DNA of 64,000 nt from Aeromicrobium sp. Leaf350. GTDB lineage: Bacteria; Actinomycetota; Actinomycetes; Propionibacteriales; Nocardioidaceae. Below, in pieces: positions 25,618 through 33,112 of this stretch; the first letter of the stretch is position 1, and each line of letters starts with the position of its first letter. A program made the position numbers and the translations under genes. The stretch covers positions 1,178,001-1,242,000 of the forward strand of contig NZ_CAKASL010000001.1 in assembly GCF_916858655.1 (NCBI RefSeq). Reading direction: 5' to 3'. Under the pieces are notes generated by a model that made no database searches, was not told the DNA's origin, and saw nothing but the letters and a program-made list of their open reading frames with translations.

Positions 25618-26778
25618 CTAGATCTCGAGCACGTGGGCGGCCGACACGGCGGTCGTGCCCTTGATGAGTCCGCCGCCGCACTGGACGAACGCGCGACGAG
25701 CACCGGCGACCTGACGGGCGCCGGCCAGGCCACGCAGCTGCGTGACGGCCTCGTAGACCTGCGCCACACCGGTGGCGCCGATCGGGTGACCCTTGGCGAC
25801 GAGCCCGCCGGAGGGGTTGACCGGGAGGTCGCCCTTCAGCGTCGTGTGGCCCGTCTCGACCCACTTCATCTCGTCACCCGGTCGGCACAGGCCCGACTCG
25901 ACCCACGAGACGATCTCGCCCGGGGTCGTCGCGTCGTGCAGCTCGGCGAAGTCCATGTCCTCGGGCCCGAGCCCCGCCTGCTCCCACGCGGCCGCGGCCG
26001 AGTACTCGTGCGAGTCGGACGGACCGGTGCTGTCGGCCGAGAGCGAGCGCATCTGCGAGGCGCGGATGCGCACCCCGCCCGGGCTCGTCGGCGCGGAGAT
26101 GATCGCGGCCGCGGCACCGTCACCGACGGGCGAGCACATCAGGACCGTCAGCGGTCCGAGCACCGAGCGCGAGGCGAGGATCTCCTCCGGGCTCATCGGG
26201 GTGCGGCGCTGCGCGAGCGGATTGAGCGAGCCGTTGTAGTGCGCCTTCGAGGCGACCTGCGCGAACGCCTCGGGGGTCAGTCCGCGCTCGTTGAGCAGCA
26301 GGTCGGCGACCTTGGCGTACCGGTCGATGAAGGGGCTGCGGCTGACGCCGGCTCCCTCGCCGATGTCCATGTAGTCGACGTCCATCCCGCCCATGAAGGC
26401 CGAGAAGCTCTTCTGCTTGTCGGAGGAGTACAGCTTCTCAGCACCGACGACGAGGACCGTGTCGTACTGACCACCGGCGACCGCGCTCCACCCGAGGTGG
26501 AAGGCGTTCGCGCCCGACGCGCAGGCGTTCTCGACGTTCGTGACCGGCAGCGCGGGAGCACCCATGTGGTGCGTCACCGTCTCGCCGCGGATCGAGTGCT
26601 GGCCGTACATGACGCCGGCCGCGACGTTGCCGAAGAACACCGCCTGGACGTCGTTCCAGCCGACGCCCGCGTCCTCGAACGCGGCGTTGATGGCCCGCGC
26701 CGAGAGATCCTTCAGGCTGACGTCCTCGAACCGGCCGAACGGGGTCATGCCGACCCCTTGCACCACGGTCTCGCGCAT
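25618..26778 (-). CDS. Thiolase family protein, SCP-x/lipid-transfer type
   Basis: 386-residue thiolase of the SCP-x-like branch. The nucleophile is in VENACASGANAF (Cys near residue 86), the His loop is KGHPIGATGVAQVYE, and the second Cys region is VQCGGG near residue 365. This branch includes thiolases and retro-aldolases acting on branched or ring-bearing side chains, such as sterol side chains. It starts 16 bp after the SDR gene and ends 13 bp before the DUF3237 gene. Cleavage of a branched or cyclic beta-keto or beta-hydroxy CoA intermediate is likely; the exact reaction is not readable. Confidence 0.9.
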   Translation of the reverse strand: MRETVVQGVGMTPFGRFEDVSLKDLSARAINAAFEDAGVGWNDVQAVFFGNVAAGVMYGQHSIRGETVTHHMGAPALPVTNVENACASGANAFHLGWSAVAGGQYDTVLVVGAEKLYSSDKQKSFSAFMGGMDVDYMDIGEGAGVSRSPFIDRYAKVADLLLNERGLTPEAFAQVASKAHYNGSLNPLAQRRTPMSPEEILASRSVLGPLTVLMCSPVGDGAAAAIISAPTSPGGVRIRASQMRSLSADSTGPSDSHEYSAAAAWEQAGLGPEDMDFAELHDATTPGEIVSWVESGLCRPGDEMKWVETGHTTLKGDLPVNPSGGLVAKGHPIGATGVAQVYEAVTQLRGLAGARQVAGARRAFVQCGGGLIKGTTAVSAAHVLEI

Positions 26779-26794
26779 GTTTCCTACCTCTTCC

Positions 26795-27634
26795 TCATGA
26801 GTGGTCGCCCGAGGCGAGCGAGCCGTCCTTGGCTGCCGCCGCGTAGCGGGCGTCGTACCGTCCGTCGGCCGTGCGTCCCCCGTCGATGACGAGGCACTGG
26901 CCCGTGATGAAAGCGGCCTCGTCCGATCCGAGGAAGGCGACGGCGGCCGCCGCCTCGTCCGGACGGCCCTGGCGACGCATCGGCTGCATCAGGTCGCGAC
27001 CGATGCGCTTGGCCTCGTCGTCGCCGAAGCCGTGCCGCACCATGTCGGTGTCGATCACGCCCAGCGCGACCGCGTTGGAGCGGATGCCGCGCTCGGCGTA
27101 CCGCACCCCGAAGTGGCGCGAGACCGCGAGGAGCGCAGCCTTGGACGCCTCGTACGAGAGCGAGTAGCCGCTCGAGATGATGCCGGCGATCGAGGTCACG
27201 AAGACGAACGAGCCCTGGCCGCGCTCGAGCATGCCCGGCAGCGCGCTCTGCGCGACGAGCCAGTGCGAACGGACGTTGACGTCGTTGACGAGCTGCCAGT
27301 CCTCGACGGTCTGGGTGCGGCCGGGGTAGCGGCCCGTGATGCCGACGTTGCAGACGACCAGGTCCAGCGGACCGATCGCCTCCTCGGCGCGGCTGACGAG
27401 CGAGCGGCACGACTCGACGTCGCCCGCGTCCGACTGCAGGGCGACGGCGTCGTCGCGGCCGGAGGCGGTGACGGTGGCCTGGGCACGGTCGAGGTCGACG
27501 TCGGACACGGCGATCCGCGCCCCCTCGGCGGCGAGCCGCAGAGCGATCTGCGCGCCGTTCGCCCCCAGGGCGTCCGGGCCGGCGGCACCGCCGCCGACGA
27601 CGAGCACGGCTCGACCCTCGTACCGTCCGGTCAT
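26795..27634 (-). CDS. SDR-family oxidoreductase
   Basis: 279-residue short-chain dehydrogenase. The nucleotide loop is GGGAAGPDALGANG (14-27), longer than the usual TGxxxGxG because of an insertion. VSDVD after the second strand suggests NAD(H). The active site is Ser148, Tyr161, Lys165, and NVG replaces the common NAG. GGAGG precedes the ATG (27632-27634). First gene of the unit with the SCP-x-like thiolase and DUF3237, directly downstream of site C and divergent from the acyl-CoA dehydrogenase. Confidence 0.9.
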   Translation of the reverse strand: MTGRYEGRAVLVVGGGAAGPDALGANGAQIALRLAAEGARIAVSDVDLDRAQATVTASGRDDAVALQSDAGDVESCRSLVSRAEEAIGPLDLVVCNVGITGRYPGRTQTVEDWQLVNDVNVRSHWLVAQSALPGMLERGQGSFVFVTSIAGIISSGYSLSYEASKAALLAVSRHFGVRYAERGIRSNAVALGVIDTDMVRHGFGDDEAKRIGRDLMQPMRRQGRPDEAAAAVAFLGSDEAAFITGQCLVIDGGRTADGRYDARYAAAAKDGSLASGDHS

Positions 27635-27716
27635 CGCATCCTCCGTCGGCTCGGCGTGGGCCGGCCCTGTCGTGTGTCGCCGCCTCGGACGACCGCGCAC
27701 CACCGGCGCGCAGTAG

Positions 27717-27732
27717 CCAAGCAAGCGCTTGG
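27717..27732. promoter_or_regulatory. Operator-like palindrome (site C) in divergent promoter
   Basis: CCAAGCAAGCGCTTGG lies inside the longer inverted repeat AGCCAA-N8-TTGGCT (27715-27734). It shares 15 of 16 bases with site B, 17 kb away, and sits between the divergent SDR (minus) and acyl-CoA dehydrogenase (plus) genes. Confidence 0.78.
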
Positions 27733-27774
27733 CTTGTAACGTAGCACACGTCCTATGCCGACAGAAGGGCCGCG

Positions 27775-28992
27775 ATGAGCACCCCCACCCCCTCCCTCGA
27801 GGACTTCACCCGCGAGGCGCTCGACTTCGTCGGTGCGCACCAGAAGCGCGCGACGCACGACGCCTCGCTCGAGCCGACCTACAGCGTCCTCCCCGAGAAG
27901 CCGCGCGAGGTCGAGGAGCGCGAGCTGGCCGAGGCGCTCGCCTGGCGCAAGACGACGTTCGACGCCGGCTTCGGCTGGGTCGACGGCCCCGGCGCCCACG
28001 GCGGACGCGACCTCCCGCCCGCCTACGCGGACGCCTACCGCGGGGTGGAGCGACTCTTCGACGTGCCGGACGAGGCGTACACCCGGTTCAGCGTCGGCAT
28101 CCTGTGCCCCGCGCTCCTCGAGCACGCGGACCCGGCCCTCGCCGCCGAGATGCTGCGCCCGCTGCGACGCACCGACCTGGTCGCCTGCCAGCTCTTCTCC
28201 GAGCCCGGCGCCGGGTCCGACATGGCCGCGGCCCGCACGCGAGCCCGGCTCGACGGCCAGGAGTGGGTCGTGGACGGTCAGAAGGTCTGGACGTCCGGAG
28301 CGCACTACAGCGAGGTGGGGCTGCTGCTTGCCCGCACCGAGCCGGGATCGCGGCGCAACGCCGGTCTCACGGCCTTCCTCATCGACATGGACCAGCCGGG
28401 CATCGAGGTGCGACCCATCCGCCAGATGACCGGCGGCGCCTCCTTCAGCGAGGTCTTCCTCGACGGGGCACGCGTCCCGGACCACCGCCGCGTGGGCGAG
28501 GTCGGACAGGGCTGGTCGGTCATCATGACGACGATGCGCTTCGAGCGCGCCGTCATCGGCACCGACGGCGGCATCGACCTGGTCCTGCTCGACCAGCTCG
28601 CCCGACTCGCCCGCGACGAGGGGCTGGGCGAGGACTCGGCCACGCTCGACGCGCTCGGCGACATCCTGGTCCGCGGACGTTCCGCCGCCGCGATGACGCA
28701 GGAGTTCCTGGCCCGGGCGAACGGCGGCCCCGGCCCGGAGATGTCGATGTCGAAGCTGCTGCTGACCGACAACCTCGGCCGTGTCGCGCAGACCGCCCAC
28801 GACCTCCTCGACGAGCGCATGACGGTGCGCCGCGACCCGGAGTTCGCCTGGCACCAGCTCGCCCTGAGCCTCGAGGGCCTGCGCATCGGCGGCGGCACCG
28901 ACGAGATCATGCGCACGATCGTCGCGGAGCGCGTCCTGGGCCTCCCCCGGACACCCGTCCCCGCCGCTGCACCAACCAAGCGCTCGCTTTGA
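27775..28992 (+). CDS. Acyl-CoA dehydrogenase family protein
   Basis: 405-residue acyl-CoA dehydrogenase. The middle domain shows LFSEPGAGSDMAAARTRA and WVVDGQKVWTSGAHY, standard FAD/substrate motifs, and the C-terminus ends LRIGGGTDEIMRTIVAERVLGLP. This C-terminal pattern is typical of actinobacterial FadE proteins from steroid and terpenoid pathways, several of which form heteromers with a second FadE. AGAAGGG precedes the ATG. First gene to the right of site C; its 3' end contains site F for the next gene. Confidence 0.92.
   Translation: MSTPTPSLEDFTREALDFVGAHQKRATHDASLEPTYSVLPEKPREVEERELAEALAWRKTTFDAGFGWVDGPGAHGGRDLPPAYADAYRGVERLFDVPDEAYTRFSVGILCPALLEHADPALAAEMLRPLRRTDLVACQLFSEPGAGSDMAAARTRARLDGQEWVVDGQKVWTSGAHYSEVGLLLARTEPGSRRNAGLTAFLIDMDQPGIEVRPIRQMTGGASFSEVFLDGARVPDHRRVGEVGQGWSVIMTTMRFERAVIGTDGGIDLVLLDQLARLARDEGLGEDSATLDALGDILVRGRSAAAMTQEFLARANGGPGPEMSMSKLLLTDNLGRVAQTAHDLLDERMTVRRDPEFAWHQLALSLEGLRIGGGTDEIMRTIVAERVLGLPRTPVPAAAPTKRSL
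28976..28991. promoter_or_regulatory. Operator-like palindrome (site F) upstream of glutaryl-CoA-dehydrogenase-like gene
   Basis: CCAAGCGCTCGCTTTG fits the 16-bp CCAAGC-N4-GCTTGG pattern with one mismatch. It lies inside the last codons of the preceding dehydrogenase gene, 33 bp before the next ATG, suggesting a separate regulated promoter there. Confidence 0.6.
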
Positions 28993-29024
28993 TACCTTTG
29001 CTGTCGTCTCCCGGAAGGACCACC

Positions 29025-30191
29025 ATGCCCACCACCCCGTTCGACCTGTTCTCCATCGACTCCCTGGTCGACGAGGAGACGCGTGCCATCGCCGCGACCG
29101 TGCGCCGCTTCGGCGACGACCGCCTGCGTCCGCACGTCCCCACCTGGTTCGAGGACGGCGACATCCCTGCCCGCGAGCTCGCGAAGGAGCTCGGCTCCCT
29201 CGGGGTGCTCGGCATGCACCTGACCGGTTACGGCTGCGCCGGCGCCAGCGCGACCGCCTACGGCATGGCGTGCCTCGAGCTCGAGGCCGTCGACTCCGGC
29301 ATCCGCTCGCTCGTCTCGGTGCAGGGATCGCTGGCGATGTTCGCGATCTGGCGGTTCGGCTCCGAGGAACAGAAGTCCGAGTGGCTGCCGCGCATGGCCG
29401 CGGGCGACGCGATCGGCTGCTTCGGCCTGACCGAGCCCGACGTCGGCTCCGACCCCGGCGCGATGAAGACCCGGGCCCGCCGCGACGGTGACGACTGGAT
29501 CCTGCGCGGCAACAAGATGTGGATCACCAACGGTTCCGTCGCCGACGTCGCCGTGGTCTGGGCGCAGACCGAGGACGGCGTTCGGGGCTTCGTCGTGCCG
29601 ACCGACACCCCCGGCTTCAGCGCGGTCACGCTGAAGGGCAAGCTCTCGCTCCGCGCGTCGGTCACCTCCGAGCTCGTGCTCGAGGACGTGCGGCTGCCGC
29701 AGTCGGCGATGCTGCCCGAGGCCAAGGGCCTCTCCGGACCGCTTGCCTGCCTCAACGAGGCGCGGTTCGGCATCGTGTTCGGCGCCGTCGGTGCCGCACG
29801 CGACTGCCTCGAGACCGCGATCGCCTACGCGGAGGACCGCCAGCTCTTCGGGCGGCCCCTCTCCGGGTTCCAGCTGACGCAGGCGAAGTTCGCCGACGCC
29901 GCCCTCGAGGTCGGCAAGGCGGCCCTGCTCGCGCTGCACCTGGGACGCCTCAAGGACGCCGGCGACCTGCGGCCCGCGCAGGTCAGCCTCGGCAAGCTGA
30001 ACAACGTGCGCGAGGCGATCGCGATCGCGCGCGAGTGCCGCACCGTGCTCGGCGCGGCCGGCATCACCGGCGAGTACCCGATCCTGCGGCACGCCAACAA
30101 CCTGGAGTCGGTGCTGACCTACGAGGGCACCTCCGAGGTGCACCAGCTCGTCATCGGCAAGGAGCTCACGGGGCACGCCGCCTTCCGCTGA
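29025..30191 (+). CDS. Acyl-CoA dehydrogenase, glutaryl-CoA dehydrogenase-like
   Basis: 388-residue protein close to glutaryl-CoA dehydrogenase. GCFGLTEPDVGSDPGAM, KMWITNGSVADVAVVWA and GITGEYPILRHANNLESVLTYEGTSEVH (ends given: GITGEYPI and LTYEGTSEVH) are characteristic, with the catalytic Glu in YEGTSE. Glutaryl-CoA dehydrogenases oxidise and decarboxylate glutaryl-CoA to crotonyl-CoA. If that holds, the island may end in a C5 dicarboxyl-CoA, as in ring-opening routes to pimeloyl- or glutaryl-CoA; inference. GGAAGGA ribosome-binding site. The hairpin at 30208-30273 follows. Confidence 0.9.
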   Translation: MPTTPFDLFSIDSLVDEETRAIAATVRRFGDDRLRPHVPTWFEDGDIPARELAKELGSLGVLGMHLTGYGCAGASATAYGMACLELEAVDSGIRSLVSVQGSLAMFAIWRFGSEEQKSEWLPRMAAGDAIGCFGLTEPDVGSDPGAMKTRARRDGDDWILRGNKMWITNGSVADVAVVWAQTEDGVRGFVVPTDTPGFSAVTLKGKLSLRASVTSELVLEDVRLPQSAMLPEAKGLSGPLACLNEARFGIVFGAVGAARDCLETAIAYAEDRQLFGRPLSGFQLTQAKFADAALEVGKAALLALHLGRLKDAGDLRPAQVSLGKLNNVREAIAIARECRTVLGAAGITGEYPILRHANNLESVLTYEGTSEVHQLVIGKELTGHAAFR

Positions 30192-30207
30192 CCCCACCCC
30201 GCCCCTC

Positions 30208-30273
30208 GCCAGATGTATCCAGCTTGGGCCCGTTCTCCGCACGGAGAATGGGCCCATGCTCGTCACATCTGGC
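30208..30273. terminator. Nested palindrome between convergent genes
   Basis: Outer 9-bp stem (30208-30216 with 30265-30273, GCCAGATGT/ACATCTGGC) encloses a 14-bp inner stem (30226-30239 with 30242-30255) that has a single G-T pair. It lies between the convergent dehydrogenase and nitroreductase genes. The left flank CCAGATGT is shared with the element at 148-213. Confidence 0.75.
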
Positions 30274-30277
30274 TGGG

Positions 30278-30958
30278 TCAGTCGTCGAAGCCGACGAACG
30301 TGGCGGCCTCGGCGAGGGACTTGCGGCGCGAGACCACGGCGTTCGCCGGGAACGTCTCGTCCGGCCAGCCGAGCGCGACGCACGTCTGGATCACCTGGTC
30401 GTCGGCGATGCCGGCGTGCTCGCGCACCACGGGCGACTGCATGATGCCCTGGCTGTTGATGACGCAGCCCAGCCCGCGCGACCACGCGGCATTCACGAGC
30501 GCGTTGGTCACGGCCCCGCAGTCGAAGGTCGCGATGTCGTTGCCGTAGAGCACGCGGTCGTAGGTGATGACGATCGAGACCGGGGCGTCGAACTGGCGGA
30601 ACCCGCGCAGCACCCAGTCCTGGCGCATCTCGGCGTCCTCGCGCGCGATGCCCATCGCGCCGAAGAGCTGCTTGGCGATCTCGACCTGCCGCTCGCGGTG
30701 CTGCCCGGTGTAGGGCTCACCCATGCGGAACTCGCGCGAGTCGGGCACGCCGGCGAGGGTGCGCTCGGTGTTGCCGGCGCGGATGCGGTCCAGCACCTCG
30801 CCCGTGACCACGGTGAAGCTCCACGGCTGCGAGTTGAGCGAGGAGGGCGCCCGCATGGCCAGCGTGAGAATCTCCTCGATGAGCTCGCGCGGGACCGGGT
30901 CCGACGTGAATCCCCGGATGCTGCGGCGGCCCGTCACGACCTCGGCGTAGGTGTCCAT
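30278..30958 (-). CDS. Nitroreductase family protein
   Basis: 226-residue FMN-dependent nitroreductase-fold protein. RRSIRGFTSDPVP near residue 11 is the N-terminal FMN-binding signature, APSSLNSQPW follows at about residue 37, and GLGCVINSQGI and ALGWPDE form the C-terminal FMN region. Such enzymes reduce nitro groups, quinones or enones with NAD(P)H. It stands alone between a terminator and the divergent arr gene; the next start is 66 bp away. Physiological substrate unknown. Confidence 0.9.
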   Translation of the reverse strand: MDTYAEVVTGRRSIRGFTSDPVPRELIEEILTLAMRAPSSLNSQPWSFTVVTGEVLDRIRAGNTERTLAGVPDSREFRMGEPYTGQHRERQVEIAKQLFGAMGIAREDAEMRQDWVLRGFRQFDAPVSIVITYDRVLYGNDIATFDCGAVTNALVNAAWSRGLGCVINSQGIMQSPVVREHAGIADDQVIQTCVALGWPDETFPANAVVSRRKSLAEAATFVGFDD

Positions 30959-31024
30959 GCGTCATCTTCTCCCGAACGGCTGCGAACGAGCCCGGGACGC
31001 CCCATCCCGGCCTAGGCTGCTGCG

Positions 31025-31435
31025 ATGACCGACGTCCTGGACGAGGGACCGTTCTTCCACGGCACGAAGGCCGATCTCCGCCTCGGCGACCTGTTGACGG
31101 CGGGATTCCGCTCGAACTACCGGCCCGAGGTCGTGATGAACCACGTGTACTTCACGGCGCTGCAGGCCGGAGCCGGGCTCGCCGCAGAGCTGGCGGCCGG
31201 CGACGGCACGCCACGGGTGTTCGTCGTCGAGCCGACCGGAGCGTTCGAGGACGATCCGAACGTGACCGACAAGAAGTTCCCCGGCAACCCGACCCGCTCC
31301 TACCGCAGCCGCGAGCCCGTCAGGATCGTCGGCGAGGTGGACGACTGGACCCGGCTGACGCCCGAGGCGCTCCGGGAGTGGCACGAGCGCCTGGTCGCGC
31401 TCCGCGCCGACGAGCGCGGCGAGATCATCAACTGA
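31025..31435 (+). CDS. arr: NAD+:rifampin ADP-ribosyltransferase
   Basis: 136-residue protein matching the Arr family, which inactivates rifampin by transferring ADP-ribose from NAD+ to the C23 hydroxyl. FFHGTKADLRLGDLL (residues 10-24), GFRSNY, VYFTALQAGA and the C-terminal DKKFPGNPTRSYRSREPVRI block are diagnostic, and the length equals that of known Arr enzymes (about 140). Chromosomal arr genes are common in actinomycetes. No mobile element or integron feature is nearby, so there is no sign of recent transfer. Phenotype depends on expression, which the sequence does not show. Confidence 0.95.
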   Translation: MTDVLDEGPFFHGTKADLRLGDLLTAGFRSNYRPEVVMNHVYFTALQAGAGLAAELAAGDGTPRVFVVEPTGAFEDDPNVTDKKFPGNPTRSYRSREPVRIVGEVDDWTRLTPEALREWHERLVALRADERGEIIN

Positions 31436-31451
31436 GCGCGAGCACCGAGCC

Positions 31452-32435
31452 TCACTCGCCGGGGTAGACCAGGCCGATCTGGCGTCGGACCTCGTCCAGG
31501 GTCTCCATGACCGCCACGCTCTCCGCGGGCGGCAGCACGTCCGTGTCGGTCCGTCCCTCGCGCACGAGCCGCTCGAGCTCGAGGGCCTGGAGCTGCATGC
31601 CGCGTCCGGGCACGGATCCGTCGAAGGACTCGACCACGCGGCCGTCCGGCGCGACGACCCGCATCGTGGTCGGCCGGTACCAGGTGGGGTCGATCTCGAC
31701 CCGCGCCTCCGTGCCGAGCACGACGGCGTCGTTGCGGCCGGCGACGTCGAGCGCCGAGTGCGTCACGGCCTGCTGCCCCTGGTCGTAGGTCAGCACCACG
31801 GTGGTCTGCGCGTCGACCCCCGTGGCCGTGGGGGTCGACCGTGCGGTGATCGCCTGTGGCACTCCGAGGACGTCGTGCGCTAACGAGATGGGGTAGATCC
31901 CGAGGTCGAGCAGGGCACCGCCGCCGAGCGCCGGGCTCTGGAGTCGGTGCTCTGGATCGCTGGGCAGACGCTGGCTGTGGTCGGCGGTCAGCGCGCGCAC
32001 CTCGCCGATCGCGCCCGACGACACGATCTCGCGCAGCCGGACCATGTGCGGGAGGAAGCGCGTCCACATCGCCTCGAGCACCACGAGCCCACGCGACTCG
32101 GCCTCGGCGACGACCTGGCGGGCCTCGGCGGCGTTCAGCGTGAACGGCTTCTCGACGAGCACGTGCTTGCCCGCCCGCAGCGCCAGCAGCGCGTGCTCGG
32201 CGTGGAACGGGTGCGGCGTGCCGACGTAGACGACGTCGACCTCCGGGTCGTCGACCAGCGCGGCGTAGCTCGCGTGCGCCCGCGGCACCTCCAGCTCGGC
32301 CGCGAAGGCGTCGGCCGACTCCTGCGAGCGCGATCCGGCGGCGCGGAGGTCCAGACCCGCGACCCGCAGGTCGGCGCCGAACTTCCTCGAGATCCCGCCG
32401 AGCCCCAGGATCCCCCACCGCAGTCGATCAGCCAT
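31452..32435 (-). CDS. Gfo/Idh/MocA family oxidoreductase
   Basis: 327-residue NAD(P)-dependent oxidoreductase. WGILGLGGISRKF at the N-terminus is the Rossmann loop, VEKPFTLNAAEA (about residues 92-103) carries the conserved EKP Lys, and the C-terminal half is the Gfo/Idh/MocA alpha/beta domain. Members oxidise sugars, inositols or trans-dihydrodiols; the EAMWTRFLPHM segment resembles dihydrodiol dehydrogenase-type members. Convergent with arr, 9 bp after the TetR gene on the same strand. Substrate unknown. Confidence 0.9.
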   Translation of the reverse strand: MADRLRWGILGLGGISRKFGADLRVAGLDLRAAGSRSQESADAFAAELEVPRAHASYAALVDDPEVDVVYVGTPHPFHAEHALLALRAGKHVLVEKPFTLNAAEARQVVAEAESRGLVVLEAMWTRFLPHMVRLREIVSSGAIGEVRALTADHSQRLPSDPEHRLQSPALGGGALLDLGIYPISLAHDVLGVPQAITARSTPTATGVDAQTTVVLTYDQGQQAVTHSALDVAGRNDAVVLGTEARVEIDPTWYRPTTMRVVAPDGRVVESFDGSVPGRGMQLQALELERLVREGRTDTDVLPPAESVAVMETLDEVRRQIGLVYPGE

Positions 32436-32444
32436 GTCGGGAGG

Positions 32445-33038
32445 CTAGCCGGGCCGGTGCACCTCTCCCACGACCGCGTCGATCAGGCGGTCGAGCACGG
32501 CGTGCATCGCGTCACGAAGGGCCGGGTCGTCGGGCCGGTCCGCCAGCCTGAGGGCCGCCTCGTTCATCGCTCCCGAGAGCTGGGCCGTCGCGGCGTCGAG
32601 GTCCGGCCCGACGACACCGCAGCCCGTGAGCGCGTCCCGGAGGTGCGCCTCCGACGCGGCCGCGTCGAGCGCGCGCCACTCGGCCCATCCGATCACCGCG
32701 GGCACCTCGACGAGCAGGAGCCGCGCGGAGGGCCCGGCCGTGACGGCGTCGAGGAACGCGTGGCTCCCCGAGCGCAGCTGGTCGAGCGGGTCGGGCTGCT
32801 CCTGCGCCGCCGCCACGACCGCGGCGGCGACGTCCGACTGCAGCGCAGCCGCCACGGCGCGCACCATCCCGGACTTGCTGCCGAAGTGGTGCGTCACCGC
32901 GCCCCGCGTGACGCCCGCGACGCGAGCGACCTGGTCGAGCGACACCGCGGCCACGCCCTGCTCGACGAAGAGATCGGTGGCGGTCCGCAGCACGGTGCGG
33001 GCCGTCTCGGCCGCAGCGGCAGCGGTGGCTCTCGGCAT
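32445..33038 (-). CDS. TetR-family regulator of the VOC gene and itself
   Basis: 197-residue TetR-type protein with helix-turn-helix VSLDQVARVAGVTRGAVTHHFGSK at about residues 33-56 (core: VARVAGVTRGAVTHHF). Its promoter region contains two copies of TACRTAC-N5-GTAYGTA between it and the divergent VOC gene, fitting autorepression plus control of that gene. The oxidoreductase gene 9 bp downstream is probably co-transcribed. Effector unknown. Confidence 0.9.
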   Translation of the reverse strand: MPRATAAAAAETARTVLRTATDLFVEQGVAAVSLDQVARVAGVTRGAVTHHFGSKSGMVRAVAAALQSDVAAAVVAAAQEQPDPLDQLRSGSHAFLDAVTAGPSARLLLVEVPAVIGWAEWRALDAAASEAHLRDALTGCGVVGPDLDAATAQLSGAMNEAALRLADRPDDPALRDAMHAVLDRLIDAVVGEVHRPG

Positions 33039-33048
33039 CGGCTCTTCC

Positions 33049-33103
33049 TTTACGTACGTGACGTATGTATCGTGGAACGCGTTACATACCGATTGTACGT
33101 AAA
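33049..33103. promoter_or_regulatory. Twin TetR operators, TACRTAC-N5-GTAYGTA
   Basis: Two palindromes lie in opposite orientation at 33049-33070 (core TACGTACGTGACGTATGTA) and 33082-33103 (core TACATACCGATTGTACGTA), 33 bp apart, about three helical turns. One is next to the TetR start, the other just before the AAAGGAG of the VOC gene. Binding by the adjacent TetR protein is inferred. Confidence 0.8.
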
Positions 33104-33112
33104 GGAGTCCTG

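Noticed and set aside
9096..28991. Calling the 24506 regulator KstR2 and the island the cholesterol ring C/D cluster
   Set aside because: Only site A fully fits the KstR2 consensus; the other sites have a different spacing. Ring C/D hallmarks such as an IpdAB-like CoA transferase pair are not present.
31025..31435. Recent horizontal transfer of arr
   Set aside because: Codon use and GC look like the surroundings, and there is no integron, transposase or repeat nearby.
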